Of a stretch of DNA of 64,000 bases, positions 9,524 through 18,011 are shown one piece after another (positions within the stretch are counted from its first letter, which is position 1; every line of letters begins with the position of its first letter). Made by a program: the position numbers and the translations under genes. The notes under the pieces were generated by a model that worked only from the letters and a program-made list of their open reading frames with translations, was not told the DNA's origin and searched no databases. The stretch comes from Micromonospora fulviviridis (GTDB lineage Bacteria > Actinomycetota > Actinomycetes > Mycobacteriales > Micromonosporaceae), in NCBI RefSeq assembly GCF_014648395.1, contig NZ_BMRA01000006.1, forward strand, positions 311,115 through 375,114, written 5' to 3'.

Positions 9524-11455
9524 ATGACCGGCCCGCTCTCCTTCGCCGTTCTCGGCCCGGTGCGGGCCTGGCGCGGCCAGTCCGACCTCGACCTGGGCAC
9601 CCGGCAGCAGCGGCTCATCCTGGCGTTGCTGCTCGTCCGCGCCGGCGGCGCGGTCAGCGTCGCCGAACTCGTCGACCTGCTCTGGGAGTCCGACCCCCCG
9701 CCCAGCGCGGTCAACGTGGTGCACCGGCATGTCGGGATGCTCCGGCGGCGCTTCGAGCCGGGCCTGCCGACGCGGGCGGCGGGCTCGGTGCTGATCCGCG
9801 ACGGCGCCGAGTACCGGCTGCGGATCGACGGGGAGTCCCTCGACCTGCTGCGTTTCCGGCGCCTGGTCGCCGAGGCCGGCGGCCGCTCCGGCGAGCCGGC
9901 CGTGAAGCTCTACCGGGAGGCACTGGCGCTGTGGCGCGACCGGTGCGCCTCCGACCTGCGGGCAGGTGGCCGGGCTCATCCGGAGTTCGTCGCCGTCGAC
10001 GGCGAGCGGCTCGCGGCCGTCCGGGCCGCGACCGACGCCGCCCTGCGGGCCGGGCGCGTCCACGCGGTGCTGCCCGCGATCCGGCTGGCCGCCGAACACG
10101 AGCCGCTGGACGAGGCACTGCAGGCGCGGCTGCTGCTCGCGCTCGCCGCGGACGGCCGGCGCGCCGAGGCCCTCGCGGCGTACGCCGGCATCGAGCGCCG
10201 GCTCGCCGACGAGCTGGGCATCCGGCCGGGCGCCGACCTGCGTGCGGCTCGGGACAGCCTGCTGGACCACGATGCCGACGGCTCCCGATCGCGGGGCGGC
10301 GTCAGACCGGCCTTCCGTCGGCCCGGAGCGCCGCCTGGCGGCGCGGAGGCCGAGTCATGGCCGCCGGCCGAGCTGGACCTGTCGCCGTCGACCCGGGCCG
10401 CGCCGCCGGCACAGTTGCCCGCCGATCACCCCTACTTCGCCGGCCGGCGCGGGGTCGTCGCGGCCGCTGCGGAGCTGCTGGCCGCAGACCGGAGAACCAC
10501 CGCGCTGGTGATCCACGGCATGCCCGGCGTCGGGAAGACCACCCTCGCGGTGCACCTGGCCCACCTGTTGGCCGGCGGTTACCCGGACGGGCAGTTGCAC
10601 GCGGACCTGCGCGGCTTCGACGCCAGCGGCGCGGCGATGACACCGACGGAGGCGCTGCGCGGCTTCCTGTGGTCGCTCGGGGTCGCGCCGGCTGCCATCC
10701 CGGCCGAGCCGCACGCCCAGGCCGGTCTCTACCGCAGCCTGCTGGCCGAGCGCCGGATGCTGATCCTGCTCGACAACTGCCGCGACGGGGACCAGGTGCG
10801 GCACCTGCTGCCCGGCACCGGCGGCAGTCTCGTCATCGCCACCAGCCGCCGCCGGTTCACCGGCGTGGGCGGCCCACCCGGTGCCCACCCGCTGCATCTC
10901 GACCCGCTGACCGACGCCGAGGCCCGCGAGCTGCTCACCCGCTGGCTCGGCGACGCGGCGGCCACCGAGCCCGCCGCCGTCGACGAGATCATCGCCCGGT
11001 GCGGCGGGCTGCCGTTGGCCCTGGCGCTGGTCGCCACCCGCACCGTCGGCCGGCCCGGGCTCAGCCTGCCCGCGGTCGCCGGCGAGCTGGCCGGCGCCGA
11101 CGGCCGGCTGGCCGGCTTCGGCGACGCACACGCCGATCTGGAGACCAGCTTCTCCTGGTCCTACCGGGCCCTGACGCCCGAGGCGGCGCGACTCTTCCGG
11201 CTGCTGCCCCTGCTCCCCACCGGCGCGCTGAGCACGGAGGCGGTGGCCGCTGTGGGCGGCCTGCCCCTGCGCGTCGCCCGCGGCCTGCTCGCCGAGCTGG
11301 GGGCGCAGCTGCTGGTCCAGCCCGGCGACGGTCGGTGGCGGCTGCATGATCTGCTGCGCGCCTATGCCGCGGACCTCGGGGAGGAGCACGACGACCCGGC
11401 CGAGCGGGCTGCGGCCCTCCAGCGGGTCCACGACCATCACGCGCTCGGCGCGTAG
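9524..11455 (+). CDS. AfsR/SARP-type activator lacking the TPR domain
   Basis: A 643-residue paralogue of the gene at 5937, closely similar through the DNA-binding and BTAD regions (FAVLGPVRAW, VVHRHVGMLRRRFEPGLPTR) and the NB-ARC domain (P-loop GMPGVGKTTL near residue 333, LILLDNCRDGDQVRHLLPG). The protein ends soon after the winged-helix part of the NB-ARC region (WRLHDLLRAYAADLGEEHDD) and has no TPR tail, about 290 residues shorter than its neighbour. The stop is followed directly by a terminator, so the short form looks genuine. With no TPR sensor domain it could act constitutively or respond differently. ATG 9524 has only a weak upstream site. Confidence 0.9.
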   Translation: MTGPLSFAVLGPVRAWRGQSDLDLGTRQQRLILALLLVRAGGAVSVAELVDLLWESDPPPSAVNVVHRHVGMLRRRFEPGLPTRAAGSVLIRDGAEYRLRIDGESLDLLRFRRLVAEAGGRSGEPAVKLYREALALWRDRCASDLRAGGRAHPEFVAVDGERLAAVRAATDAALRAGRVHAVLPAIRLAAEHEPLDEALQARLLLALAADGRRAEALAAYAGIERRLADELGIRPGADLRAARDSLLDHDADGSRSRGGVRPAFRRPGAPPGGAEAESWPPAELDLSPSTRAAPPAQLPADHPYFAGRRGVVAAAAELLAADRRTTALVIHGMPGVGKTTLAVHLAHLLAGGYPDGQLHADLRGFDASGAAMTPTEALRGFLWSLGVAPAAIPAEPHAQAGLYRSLLAERRMLILLDNCRDGDQVRHLLPGTGGSLVIATSRRRFTGVGGPPGAHPLHLDPLTDAEARELLTRWLGDAAATEPAAVDEIIARCGGLPLALALVATRTVGRPGLSLPAVAGELAGADGRLAGFGDAHADLETSFSWSYRALTPEAARLFRLLPLLPTGALSTEAVAAVGGLPLRVARGLLAELGAQLLVQPGDGRWRLHDLLRAYAADLGEEHDDPAERAAALQRVHDHHALGA

Positions 11456-11495
11456 GCGGCATCTGCCCTGCTGCCGGCTGCGCCGGCACCGGTGA

Positions 11496-11531
11496 CCCCG
11501 GACGCGGCGCCGGTGGGCGCCGCGTCCGGGG
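11496..11531. terminator. Bidirectional terminator, 16-bp perfect stem
   Basis: A 16-bp perfect stem (11496-11511 with 11516-11531) with a 4-nt GGTG loop lies between the convergent AfsR-like and subtilase genes. Confidence 0.85.
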
Positions 11532-11537
11532 CCGTCC

Positions 11538-14500
11538 TCAGTACCGGTAGGCGCGGATGATGGTCTGCTTGACCGTGTTACCCCCGGTGTCCGCCGCGGC
11601 GGCCCGCAGCGAGACGAAGCCGGTACCCGCCGGGTTGCGCACCCAGGCGACCGCCTTCTCGCCGGACCGCAGGACGGTCAGCCGCTGCCAGGTCCGGCCG
11701 TCGTCGAACGACGCCTCGACGGTCAGGGTCCTGGTCCGGCCCGGCGCCGCCCCGATCTGGCGGTCGAGCGAGACCGGGATCGCGAACATCCGGTCGGCCG
11801 GCGCCCGGTTGTCGATGTCGAGTTCCGGGGAGAACCGGATCGCCGTCATCGGCAGCTTCACCAGATCGCCGTCGCCCACATGCGCGGACGTGAAGGTCCA
11901 CTCCGCGTCGACCTCGGTCGACAGGGTGAACGCCGGGTCGCTGCGGAAGGTCGCGGCCAGCCGGTAGTCACCCTTCTCCGCGGGTACGTTCCACACCCAC
12001 GGCGCCTGGTTCGCGTCGCCGATCTTGACCCCGTTGCGGTAGAGGCTGACGTCCACGCTGCCGCCGCGGGGATGCCGGAAGCCCATGTGCCCGCTGCCGT
12101 CGCCGTGCAGCGGCCCCGGCCCGCCCATGACGTCGCCCCAGTAGCGGGTGGCGAACTGCTGGCCGAAGTTCGGCTCCGGGAAGACCGGCCCGGCCACGCC
12201 GTTGGCCCACTTCACGTCGTACGTGCGCCCGGGCCGGAAGCTGGTCCACGCCGACTCGTAGTACGTGTACCGCAGCTGGGACGAGGTCGACTGCCAGACC
12301 GCCTTCTTGTCCTGGTTGTAGTACTCGGTCACGGTCCCCGGCGCGTCGTAGCTGAAGCTCGGCGGGATGTTGCGCTCGTCCCGGTAGATCGGCGAGTTCC
12401 CGGGCGCGTGCGCGACCGCGGTCCGCGAGACCGGCACGCCGGCCACGTCCGCGCTGATCCGGGAGCGGACCGTGGCGAAGTCGCCCGCCCGCAGCCTGCG
12501 GGTCAGCCCGGTCATCATCTTCTCCGGCTCGTAGAAGTAGACCCGGTAGACGTACGGGCTGTTGTGCAGGGTGCCGTCCTCGGCCACCTGACCCCAGATC
12601 CCGTTGACGTAGGAGACGAAACCGGGCGTCCTGCCGGCCCCGATCTGCGCGGTCCGCACGTGGTCGAGCGGGAGGCCCATCACGACGCCGAACGGGTCGT
12701 TGCTGCCCCAGATCTGCGGCTGCTCCGTACGGATCGTCCAGCCGAACTCCTGGTGGACCGCGGTGGCCTTCGGGTTCGGCACCGACACGGTGACCGGCTT
12801 CGCCAGGCGGGCGTCCATGGTGAGCGACTGGTCCGTCGTGAGGTCCAGGCTCGGGCGCATCAGCGAGGTGATGTTCGGGAGGAACGGGTCACCGGTCAGC
12901 AGGTAGGTCTGGACCAGGTAGCGGCCCGCGCGGACCCGGTACGTGGTGGCCGAGGGGTCGCCGAACACCATGGTGGTCTGCCGGTCCAGGTCGGTCAGGA
13001 GCGTCACCCAGCCCTGCTCGGCGGTGGGCGCTCCACCGTCCGGCCCGACGAGCTTGAGGCTCAGCCGGTGACGGGCGACGTCGAGCGCCACCGGGGTCTG
13101 CACCTGCACGCCGTCGCCGGTGGCGGTCACCTCACCACCGAAGTAGTGGTCGGGCAGGCCGGCGCCGGCCTGGACCGTGACGGTCACGGTGGCCGAGCCG
13201 CCGGCCGGGACCGTCACCGAGGAGGTGTCGAGGCTGAACAGGCCGGCCGGCGCCGGGGCGCCGTCGGCGTCCTTGGCGTCGAGGGAGAGCGCCAGGGTGA
13301 GGGCCGAGGAGCCGCTGTTCGCGTACGCGATGATGTGCTTCTGCGCGGTGGTGGTCCGCTCGAAGGCGACGCTGACCGGGTCGGCCGTGACTGTCTGCCG
13401 GGTCGCCCGGGCGACGTCGAGGAAGCCCGCGCCCTGCTCGTAGACGCCGATGGTGGCGCTGGGCCGGGCGGCCGCCATGAGCGTGGACTTGATCCGCTCC
13501 GGCGTCCAGTCCGGGTGCTGCTGGGTCAGGATCGCCGCCGCGCCGGCCACGTGCGGAGTCGCCATCGAGGTGCCGTTGAGGCTGGTGTACTGCGGGTTCT
13601 CGTCGTTCGGCCACAGGTCGGAGGTCGAGCTGCGGGCGGCGAGGATGCCGACGCCGGGTGCGGTGACGTCCGGCTTGATGCCGGCGTCACCGGAGCGCGG
13701 GCCCCGGCTCGAGAACTCGGCCAGCTCGCCCGTCTTGGTGACGGCGCCCACGGTCAGCGCCTCGTCCACGCTGCCCGGAGAGTTCACCGTGGACTCACCG
13801 CCCTCGCCGTCGTTGCCCGCGGCGACGACGAAGAGCACGCCGTAGCGGTGGGTGAGATCGGCCAGGGCCGCCTCGATGGGGTCGGTCTCCGGGCTGTCCG
13901 TGCCGCCGAGGCTCATGTTGGCGACCTTGACGCCCTGCTGCGCCGCCCAGGTCATGCCGGCCAGGATCGCCGACTCCGGGCAACCCTCCTGGGTGCAGAC
14001 CTTGGCGCTGTAGAGGGTCGCATCGGGCGCCATGCCCTTGAACCGGCCCTGCGACGCGGCCGCGGTGCCGGCGATGGTGGAGGCGACGTGGGTGCCGTGG
14101 CCCACCCGGTCGAGGGTGTCCGGGTCGGCGGTGAAGTTCTCCGCGGCGGCGACGCGGCCGGCCAGGTCGGGGTGGGTCTGGTCGACGCCGGTGTCGATCA
14201 CGCCGACCTTCACCCCCTTGCCCGTCCAGCCGGCCTGCCAGGCCTCCGGCGCGCCGGTCAGCGGGACGCTGACGTCCAGGGTGGGGTGGCGCAGCCCGTC
14301 GAGCCAGATCTTGTCGAACCCGGCACGCAGTCGCCGCTCGGTGCCACCGGCGGCGGAGGTGAGGTCGTTCCAGAAGGAGACCGCCTCCGCGCGGCTCTCC
14401 GCGACAGCGCTCGCGCCGGAGAGCTGCCGGGTGGTCCGGGCGCCGGCGAGGCCGGCGGGGGCCGCGCTGCCGTGCTGCACGATGAGCGGCAGGGTGGCCC

Positions 14501-14873
14501 GGGTGTCGTCGTAGCCGAAGCCGACCAGCGTCGAGACGTCGAAGAGCCGCTCGTCGAGCTTGCCCCGGTTGAGCAGGCCGACGGCGTCGGCGGGGATGAC
14601 CCGTACGTCGTCGCCGGCGCTGTGGGTGATGAACGGGATCCGTTCCCGTCCCTTGCCAGGCACGACGTCGACCGTCGTCCGGCCGTTCACGGTGCCGAGG
14701 TGGACGACGTCGCCGGTGAGCAGGGTGACCGTCCGGGGCTTGGACGCGACCGCGGGTGGGGTCGCCGGCTTCGCGGCCCGGGGCTGCGCCCAGGCGGGTG
14801 TACCGCCCGGAGCCGCCGCCGAGACGCCCAGCACCACCAGTGCCAGCGCCGATAATGTGCGAACTGAACGCAT
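11538..14873 (-). CDS. Secreted subtilisin-like serine protease (S8 family), large form
   Basis: An 1111-residue exported protease. A signal peptide covers about residues 1-29 (basic MRSVR, hydrophobic run, cleavage near AWAQP) and is followed by a propeptide. The peptidase domain has the triad Asp in VGVIDTGVDQTHPDLAG (near 226), His in GHGTHVAST (near 258) and Ser in GTSMATPHVAGAA (near 435), with oxyanion Asn in VVAAGNDGEGG. The remaining ~600 residues are beta-rich Fn3/CARDB-like regions with no further catalytic motif seen. It probably degrades extracellular protein. ATG 14873 has AGGGAG five bases upstream. It is divergent from the glycosyltransferase. Confidence 0.93.
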   Translation of the reverse strand: MRSVRTLSALALVVLGVSAAAPGGTPAWAQPRAAKPATPPAVASKPRTVTLLTGDVVHLGTVNGRTTVDVVPGKGRERIPFITHSAGDDVRVIPADAVGLLNRGKLDERLFDVSTLVGFGYDDTRATLPLIVQHGSAAPAGLAGARTTRQLSGASAVAESRAEAVSFWNDLTSAAGGTERRLRAGFDKIWLDGLRHPTLDVSVPLTGAPEAWQAGWTGKGVKVGVIDTGVDQTHPDLAGRVAAAENFTADPDTLDRVGHGTHVASTIAGTAAASQGRFKGMAPDATLYSAKVCTQEGCPESAILAGMTWAAQQGVKVANMSLGGTDSPETDPIEAALADLTHRYGVLFVVAAGNDGEGGESTVNSPGSVDEALTVGAVTKTGELAEFSSRGPRSGDAGIKPDVTAPGVGILAARSSTSDLWPNDENPQYTSLNGTSMATPHVAGAAAILTQQHPDWTPERIKSTLMAAARPSATIGVYEQGAGFLDVARATRQTVTADPVSVAFERTTTAQKHIIAYANSGSSALTLALSLDAKDADGAPAPAGLFSLDTSSVTVPAGGSATVTVTVQAGAGLPDHYFGGEVTATGDGVQVQTPVALDVARHRLSLKLVGPDGGAPTAEQGWVTLLTDLDRQTTMVFGDPSATTYRVRAGRYLVQTYLLTGDPFLPNITSLMRPSLDLTTDQSLTMDARLAKPVTVSVPNPKATAVHQEFGWTIRTEQPQIWGSNDPFGVVMGLPLDHVRTAQIGAGRTPGFVSYVNGIWGQVAEDGTLHNSPYVYRVYFYEPEKMMTGLTRRLRAGDFATVRSRISADVAGVPVSRTAVAHAPGNSPIYRDERNIPPSFSYDAPGTVTEYYNQDKKAVWQSTSSQLRYTYYESAWTSFRPGRTYDVKWANGVAGPVFPEPNFGQQFATRYWGDVMGGPGPLHGDGSGHMGFRHPRGGSVDVSLYRNGVKIGDANQAPWVWNVPAEKGDYRLAATFRSDPAFTLSTEVDAEWTFTSAHVGDGDLVKLPMTAIRFSPELDIDNRAPADRMFAIPVSLDRQIGAAPGRTRTLTVEASFDDGRTWQRLTVLRSGEKAVAWVRNPAGTGFVSLRAAAADTGGNTVKQTIIRAYRY

Positions 14874-15021
14874 GATGCTCCCTGGATGAACGCGAGAGGT
14901 ATCCGGGTGCTCCGGACGTGACGGGCGGGTGAAAGTTCATCCGAGTGACCTGGGTCACTCCCGAACCGGCGCGAGGTCGACGCCGCCGGCGCGGCGGGCC
15001 ACGAAGCCGAGTCTTGTTCGC

Positions 15022-15027
15022 TCTAAT
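15022..15027 (+). promoter_or_regulatory. Candidate -10 box (TCTAAT) of the glycosyltransferase gene
   Basis: TCTAAT, five of six bases of the TATAAT consensus, ends 6 nt before ATG 15034. No ribosome site is visible. Confidence 0.5.
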
Positions 15028-15033
15028 GGGGCC

Positions 15034-16122
15034 ATGCGCGTCCTGATCGTCTCCGCGCCGCTGCAGGGGCACCTGCTCCCGCTGGTCCCGCTCGCCCTCG
15101 CCTGGCGGGACGCCGGCCACGAGGTGCTGGTCGCGAGTGGCGGTGACGCGCTCACCGTCGACCTCGCCGGCCTGGCGGCCCACGACGTCGCGCCGGGCTT
15201 CACGTTCGGGCGGATCGCCGCTCGGGTGCTGCTGCGCCACCCGCTGCTGGCGCGCAGGGAACTGGCCGGGCGTGCGGGCACCGCGGTCGTCGGTGAGCTG
15301 TTCGGCGCCGCCAACGCCACGTTCGTGGACGCGGTGGTCGCGCTGGCCGAGCGGGAACGGCCCGACCTGATCGTCTACGAGCCGCTGGGCGTGGCCGGAG
15401 GAGTCGCCGCCGAGCGCATCGGAGTCCCCGGCGTCGTGCAGGAGAACAACCTGTTCCCCGCCGCCGACCTCGTCACGGCCGTGGCGGCGAGCGGGCCGAT
15501 GCGGCGGTACCGGATCGGCACGCCGGCGGCCACGATCACCGTGTCGCCGCCGAGCCTGACCGGGCCGAGACCGGGACTGCCCATGCGGGCGGTGCCGTAC
15601 TCGGGCGGCGGAGAGGTGCCGGACTGGCTCCTGAGCGCCGGGGAGCGGCCGCGGATCATCGTGAGCCGGAGCACCGTCGCCGGTCCGGGCGGCGGGGACC
15701 CGACGGCCGCGATGATCGCGGCCGCGCCCGCCGTGGACGCCGACATCGTGCTCGTCCGGCCGCCCGGCCGGCTGCCGCGGCTGCCGGGCAACGTCCGGAC
15801 GGTCGGCCGCGTGCCGCTCGACCGGGTGCTTCCGTACGCGACGGCGTACCTGCACCACGGCGGGGCGGGCAGCGTGCTGGGTGGCCTGGCGGCGGGCGTG
15901 CCGCAACTCGTCGTGCCCGGCCCGGGCGACCGGCGGCACAACGCCGAGGTGGTGGCGCGGCGCGGCGCCGGTCTCGCCGTGGAGGCCCGGGCGATCACAC
16001 CGGACGTCCTGACCCGACTCCTCACCGACGCGGCGCTCGCCGAAGCGGCGGCCGACGTACGCGACGAGATGGCCGCGATGCCGTCACCCTCCGACGTGGT
16101 GCCCGAACTGACCGCCCTCTGA
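15034..16122 (+). CDS. Glycosyltransferase, GT1 (MGT/UGT-like)
   Basis: A 362-residue GT-B fold glycosyltransferase. The N-terminal acceptor half starts MRVLIVSAPLQGHLLPLVPLALAWRDAGHEV. The C-terminal nucleotide-sugar half has the diagnostic region TAYLHHGGAGSVLGGLAAGVPQLVVPGPGDRRHNAEVV (about 270-310), including the HHGG diphosphate-binding element. Such enzymes add sugars to antibiotics, lipids or other small molecules, or inactivate macrolides. The acceptor is unknown, and no biosynthetic cluster surrounds it. The frame is open to 14929 upstream, but ATG 15034 matches the family start and the promoter box. Confidence 0.88.
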   Translation: MRVLIVSAPLQGHLLPLVPLALAWRDAGHEVLVASGGDALTVDLAGLAAHDVAPGFTFGRIAARVLLRHPLLARRELAGRAGTAVVGELFGAANATFVDAVVALAERERPDLIVYEPLGVAGGVAAERIGVPGVVQENNLFPAADLVTAVAASGPMRRYRIGTPAATITVSPPSLTGPRPGLPMRAVPYSGGGEVPDWLLSAGERPRIIVSRSTVAGPGGGDPTAAMIAAAPAVDADIVLVRPPGRLPRLPGNVRTVGRVPLDRVLPYATAYLHHGGAGSVLGGLAAGVPQLVVPGPGDRRHNAEVVARRGAGLAVEARAITPDVLTRLLTDAALAEAAADVRDEMAAMPSPSDVVPELTAL

Positions 16123-16142
16123 CCGGATCTCGCCGGGCGCGC

Positions 16143-16148
16143 TAGGGT
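16143..16148 (+). promoter_or_regulatory. Candidate -10 box (TAGGGT) of the broken HAD-like gene
   Basis: TAGGGT lies 7 nt before ATG 16156. The promoter appears intact although the gene is broken. Confidence 0.45.
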
Positions 16149-16155
16149 CGCCGCG

Positions 16156-16474
16156 ATGACCGACCGCCCGCTGCTGTTTCTCGACGTCGACGGACCGCTC
16201 ATTCCCTTCGGCGGGGACCGACCCACGGTGGCCGCCGGGACGGGCAATCCACTGCTGGCCCGCCTCGATTCCCGGCACGGCACGCGGCTCTGGTCGCTGC
16301 CCTGCGACCTGGTCTGGGCGACGACCTGGCTGGCGGAGGCCAATGACGTGGTCGGCCGCCGCCTGGGCCTGCCCGAGCTGCCGGTGGTCGAGTGGCCGGA
16401 GGCCGATGGGGCATCCCCGGCGGGGTCTCACCGACGCGGACTACGCCGCCATCCGGGACTGGCTCACCGGGTGA
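16156..16474 (+). pseudogene. HAD-like hydrolase remnant, internally deleted and out of frame
   Basis: The first ~83 codons encode the N-terminal half of a small HAD-superfamily protein: LLFLDVDGPLIPFG (nucleophile Asp motif), then LVWATTWLAEANDVVGRRLGLP and VVEWPEA. From 16406 the matching C-terminal end (HPRRGLTDADYAAIRDWLTG, stop 16472-16474) continues in another frame. The intact relative at 30161 has about 60 residues between these points, including the second acidic motif. So roughly 180 bp are missing and the frame is shifted. The first frame itself runs on into the chitinase terminator and is unlikely to give a stable enzyme. Confidence 0.75.
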
Positions 16475-16475
16475 C

Positions 16476-16505
16476 GCGGGGCCCCGCGCGCCTGCGGGGC
16501 CCCGC
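16476..16505. terminator. Bidirectional terminator, duplicated 12-nt self-palindrome
   Basis: The 12-nt palindrome GCGGGGCCCCGC occurs at 16476-16487 and 16494-16505, separated by 6 nt. The two copies pair into a 12-bp stem between convergent genes. Confidence 0.75.
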
Positions 16506-16511
16506 CCGGCC

Positions 16512-17876
16512 TCAGCGGCCCTGGAGAGACCTGACGTTGTCGCCGAAGGTCCAGCCCTTCGAGCCGTCCCAGTTGACCGACCAGGTCATCAGCCCCTTGA
16601 GGCCGCCCCGGTAGGTGTTCCACGCCTGCGCCACCAGCGACGGGCTCAGGTACCCGCCGCCGGCGCCGGTCTGCGCCGGCAGCCCGGGGACCTGCTTGTC
16701 GTACGGGACGCGGATGGTGGTGCCCTGCACGACCAGGCCGGTGTTGAGGCAGTCGGTCTGGACGACGAAGCCCTGCACGGTCCCGGCGGGGTACGAGTCG
16801 CCGGCGCAGCCGTACATCGAGCCGTTGTAGTACTGCATGTTCAGCCACCAGAGCCGGCCGTTGTCCGCGTACCGCTTGACGATGGGCAGGTACGCGCCCC
16901 AGATCGAGCCGTAGGTGACGCTGCCGCCGGTGACGTACGCGGTCTCCGGGGCCATGGTGAGCCCGAAGCCGGCGGGCATCTGGGCCAGCACCCCGTCGAT
17001 GATCCGCACCAGGTTGGCCTGGGAGGTGGAGAGCTGGGTGATGTTCCCGCTGCCGGTCAGCCCGGTCTCGATGTCGATGTCGATGCCGTCGAAGTTGTAC
17101 CGCTTGAGGATCGGCACGACGGTGGCGACGAACCGGTCGGCGACGGCGCTGGAGCCGAGGTCGATGCCGGCGGTCGCGCCGCCGATCGACAGCAGGACGG
17201 TCAGGCCGGCAGCCTTGGCCTGGCACACCTCGGCGGGGGTGGGCACCTTGACGCCGGCGTCCATGCCGTCCTCCCAGAGCACGGTGCCGTCGGCGCGGAT
17301 CACCGGGAACGCGGCGGTGACCACGTTGTAGCCGTGGGCGGTGATCCGGGAGTCGGTGATCGGGATCCAGCCCATGCCGGGGTGCACGCCGTTGGACGCG
17401 CCGTCCCAGTTCTCCCAGTAGCCCTGGAGCACCTTGCCGGCGGGCCGCGGCTTCAGCGCGCAGGTGGTCCCGCCCGGCGGCGGGGTCGTCGGGGTCGGGG
17501 TGGGCGTCGCCGTGGGCGAGGGGGAGGTCGTGGGCGTGGGGGTGGGGGAGGGCGGCTTCGTCGTGGGGGTCGGTGACGGCGTGCCGCCGCCGCAGGCGCC
17601 GAGGTCGCTCCAGAGCGCCGGTGTGGCCGGTGGCGTCCAGCCCGCGCCGGCCGGCGGGGTGTGGGTGACCAGCGCCTGGTAGAGCCGGTTGGCGTAGGTG
17701 GCCCGGCTGCCCGCGGTCCAGGTCACCCCCTCGGCCCAGGCCGGCACGCCCGCGCAGGAGACCGACGCGGTCTCCGCGGCGGAGGCGGCCAGACCGGTGG
17801 CGGCCGGCAGGGCGGTGGGTACGGCGAGCAGCAGGGCCCCGCCGAGCACGGCGGTCAGCCGTCGTCGAAGTCGCAT
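16512..17876 (-). CDS. Secreted chitinase, GH18 with N-terminal chitin-binding module
   Basis: A 454-residue exported endochitinase that cleaves beta-1,4-linked N-acetylglucosamine polymers. The signal peptide spans about residues 1-35. A CBM5/12-like module follows (VPAWAEGVTWTAGSRATYANRLYQA...WSDLGACGG), then a Pro/Thr-rich linker of about 45 residues, then the GH18 barrel. The catalytic motif is DGIDIDIE with acid Glu270. Other family marks are GYWENWDG, SIGGATAG and the final barrel Trp region GLMTWSVNWDGSKGW. ATG 17876 is used; ATG 17891 would add five residues and has its own GGAGG-like context. It is divergent from a ROK regulator with a palindrome between them. Confidence 0.93.
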   Translation of the reverse strand: MRLRRRLTAVLGGALLLAVPTALPAATGLAASAAETASVSCAGVPAWAEGVTWTAGSRATYANRLYQALVTHTPPAGAGWTPPATPALWSDLGACGGGTPSPTPTTKPPSPTPTPTTSPSPTATPTPTPTTPPPGGTTCALKPRPAGKVLQGYWENWDGASNGVHPGMGWIPITDSRITAHGYNVVTAAFPVIRADGTVLWEDGMDAGVKVPTPAEVCQAKAAGLTVLLSIGGATAGIDLGSSAVADRFVATVVPILKRYNFDGIDIDIETGLTGSGNITQLSTSQANLVRIIDGVLAQMPAGFGLTMAPETAYVTGGSVTYGSIWGAYLPIVKRYADNGRLWWLNMQYYNGSMYGCAGDSYPAGTVQGFVVQTDCLNTGLVVQGTTIRVPYDKQVPGLPAQTGAGGGYLSPSLVAQAWNTYRGGLKGLMTWSVNWDGSKGWTFGDNVRSLQGR

Positions 17877-17912
17877 GACATACCTCCTCATCGATGCGCC
17901 GGAGGCTAGCAG

Positions 17913-17925
17913 TTAACTTTGTTAA
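17913..17925. promoter_or_regulatory. TTAAC-TTT-GTTAA palindrome, candidate ROK operator
   Basis: A perfect 13-bp inverted repeat in an AT-rich patch between the divergent chitinase and ROK genes. Position and symmetry suggest an operator for the adjacent ROK protein, controlling one or both genes. Confidence 0.55.
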
Positions 17926-18011
17926 ATGTAAATGCGCAGTAGTCTGTCAGCACTTGGTTCACGGCATGAAGCAGGCCGCCCGGGGGCGGCCGGGAGAGGA
18001 CGGCGGCGGAC

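Noticed and set aside
5937..11455. A secondary-metabolite cluster around the AfsR-type regulators and the glycosyltransferase
   Set aside because: No polyketide, peptide synthetase, terpene or RiPP biosynthetic genes lie nearby; the regulators may act elsewhere.
11880..14855. A long open frame (about 990 codons) on the plus strand opposite the subtilase gene
   Set aside because: It is an antisense frame kept open by the high GC third positions of the real gene. Its translation is Arg/Gly/Val-rich with no domain, while the minus strand has signal peptide, catalytic triad and ribosome site.
16476..16505. Duplicated palindrome resembling inserted-element ends
   Set aside because: There is no transposase or target duplication; the two copies pair into an ordinary terminator stem between convergent genes.
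17470..17580. Repetitive G/T-rich DNA that could be read as a tandem repeat or G-quadruplex
   Set aside because: It encodes the Pro/Thr/Ser linker of the chitinase on the minus strand; the repetition follows from the amino-acid composition.
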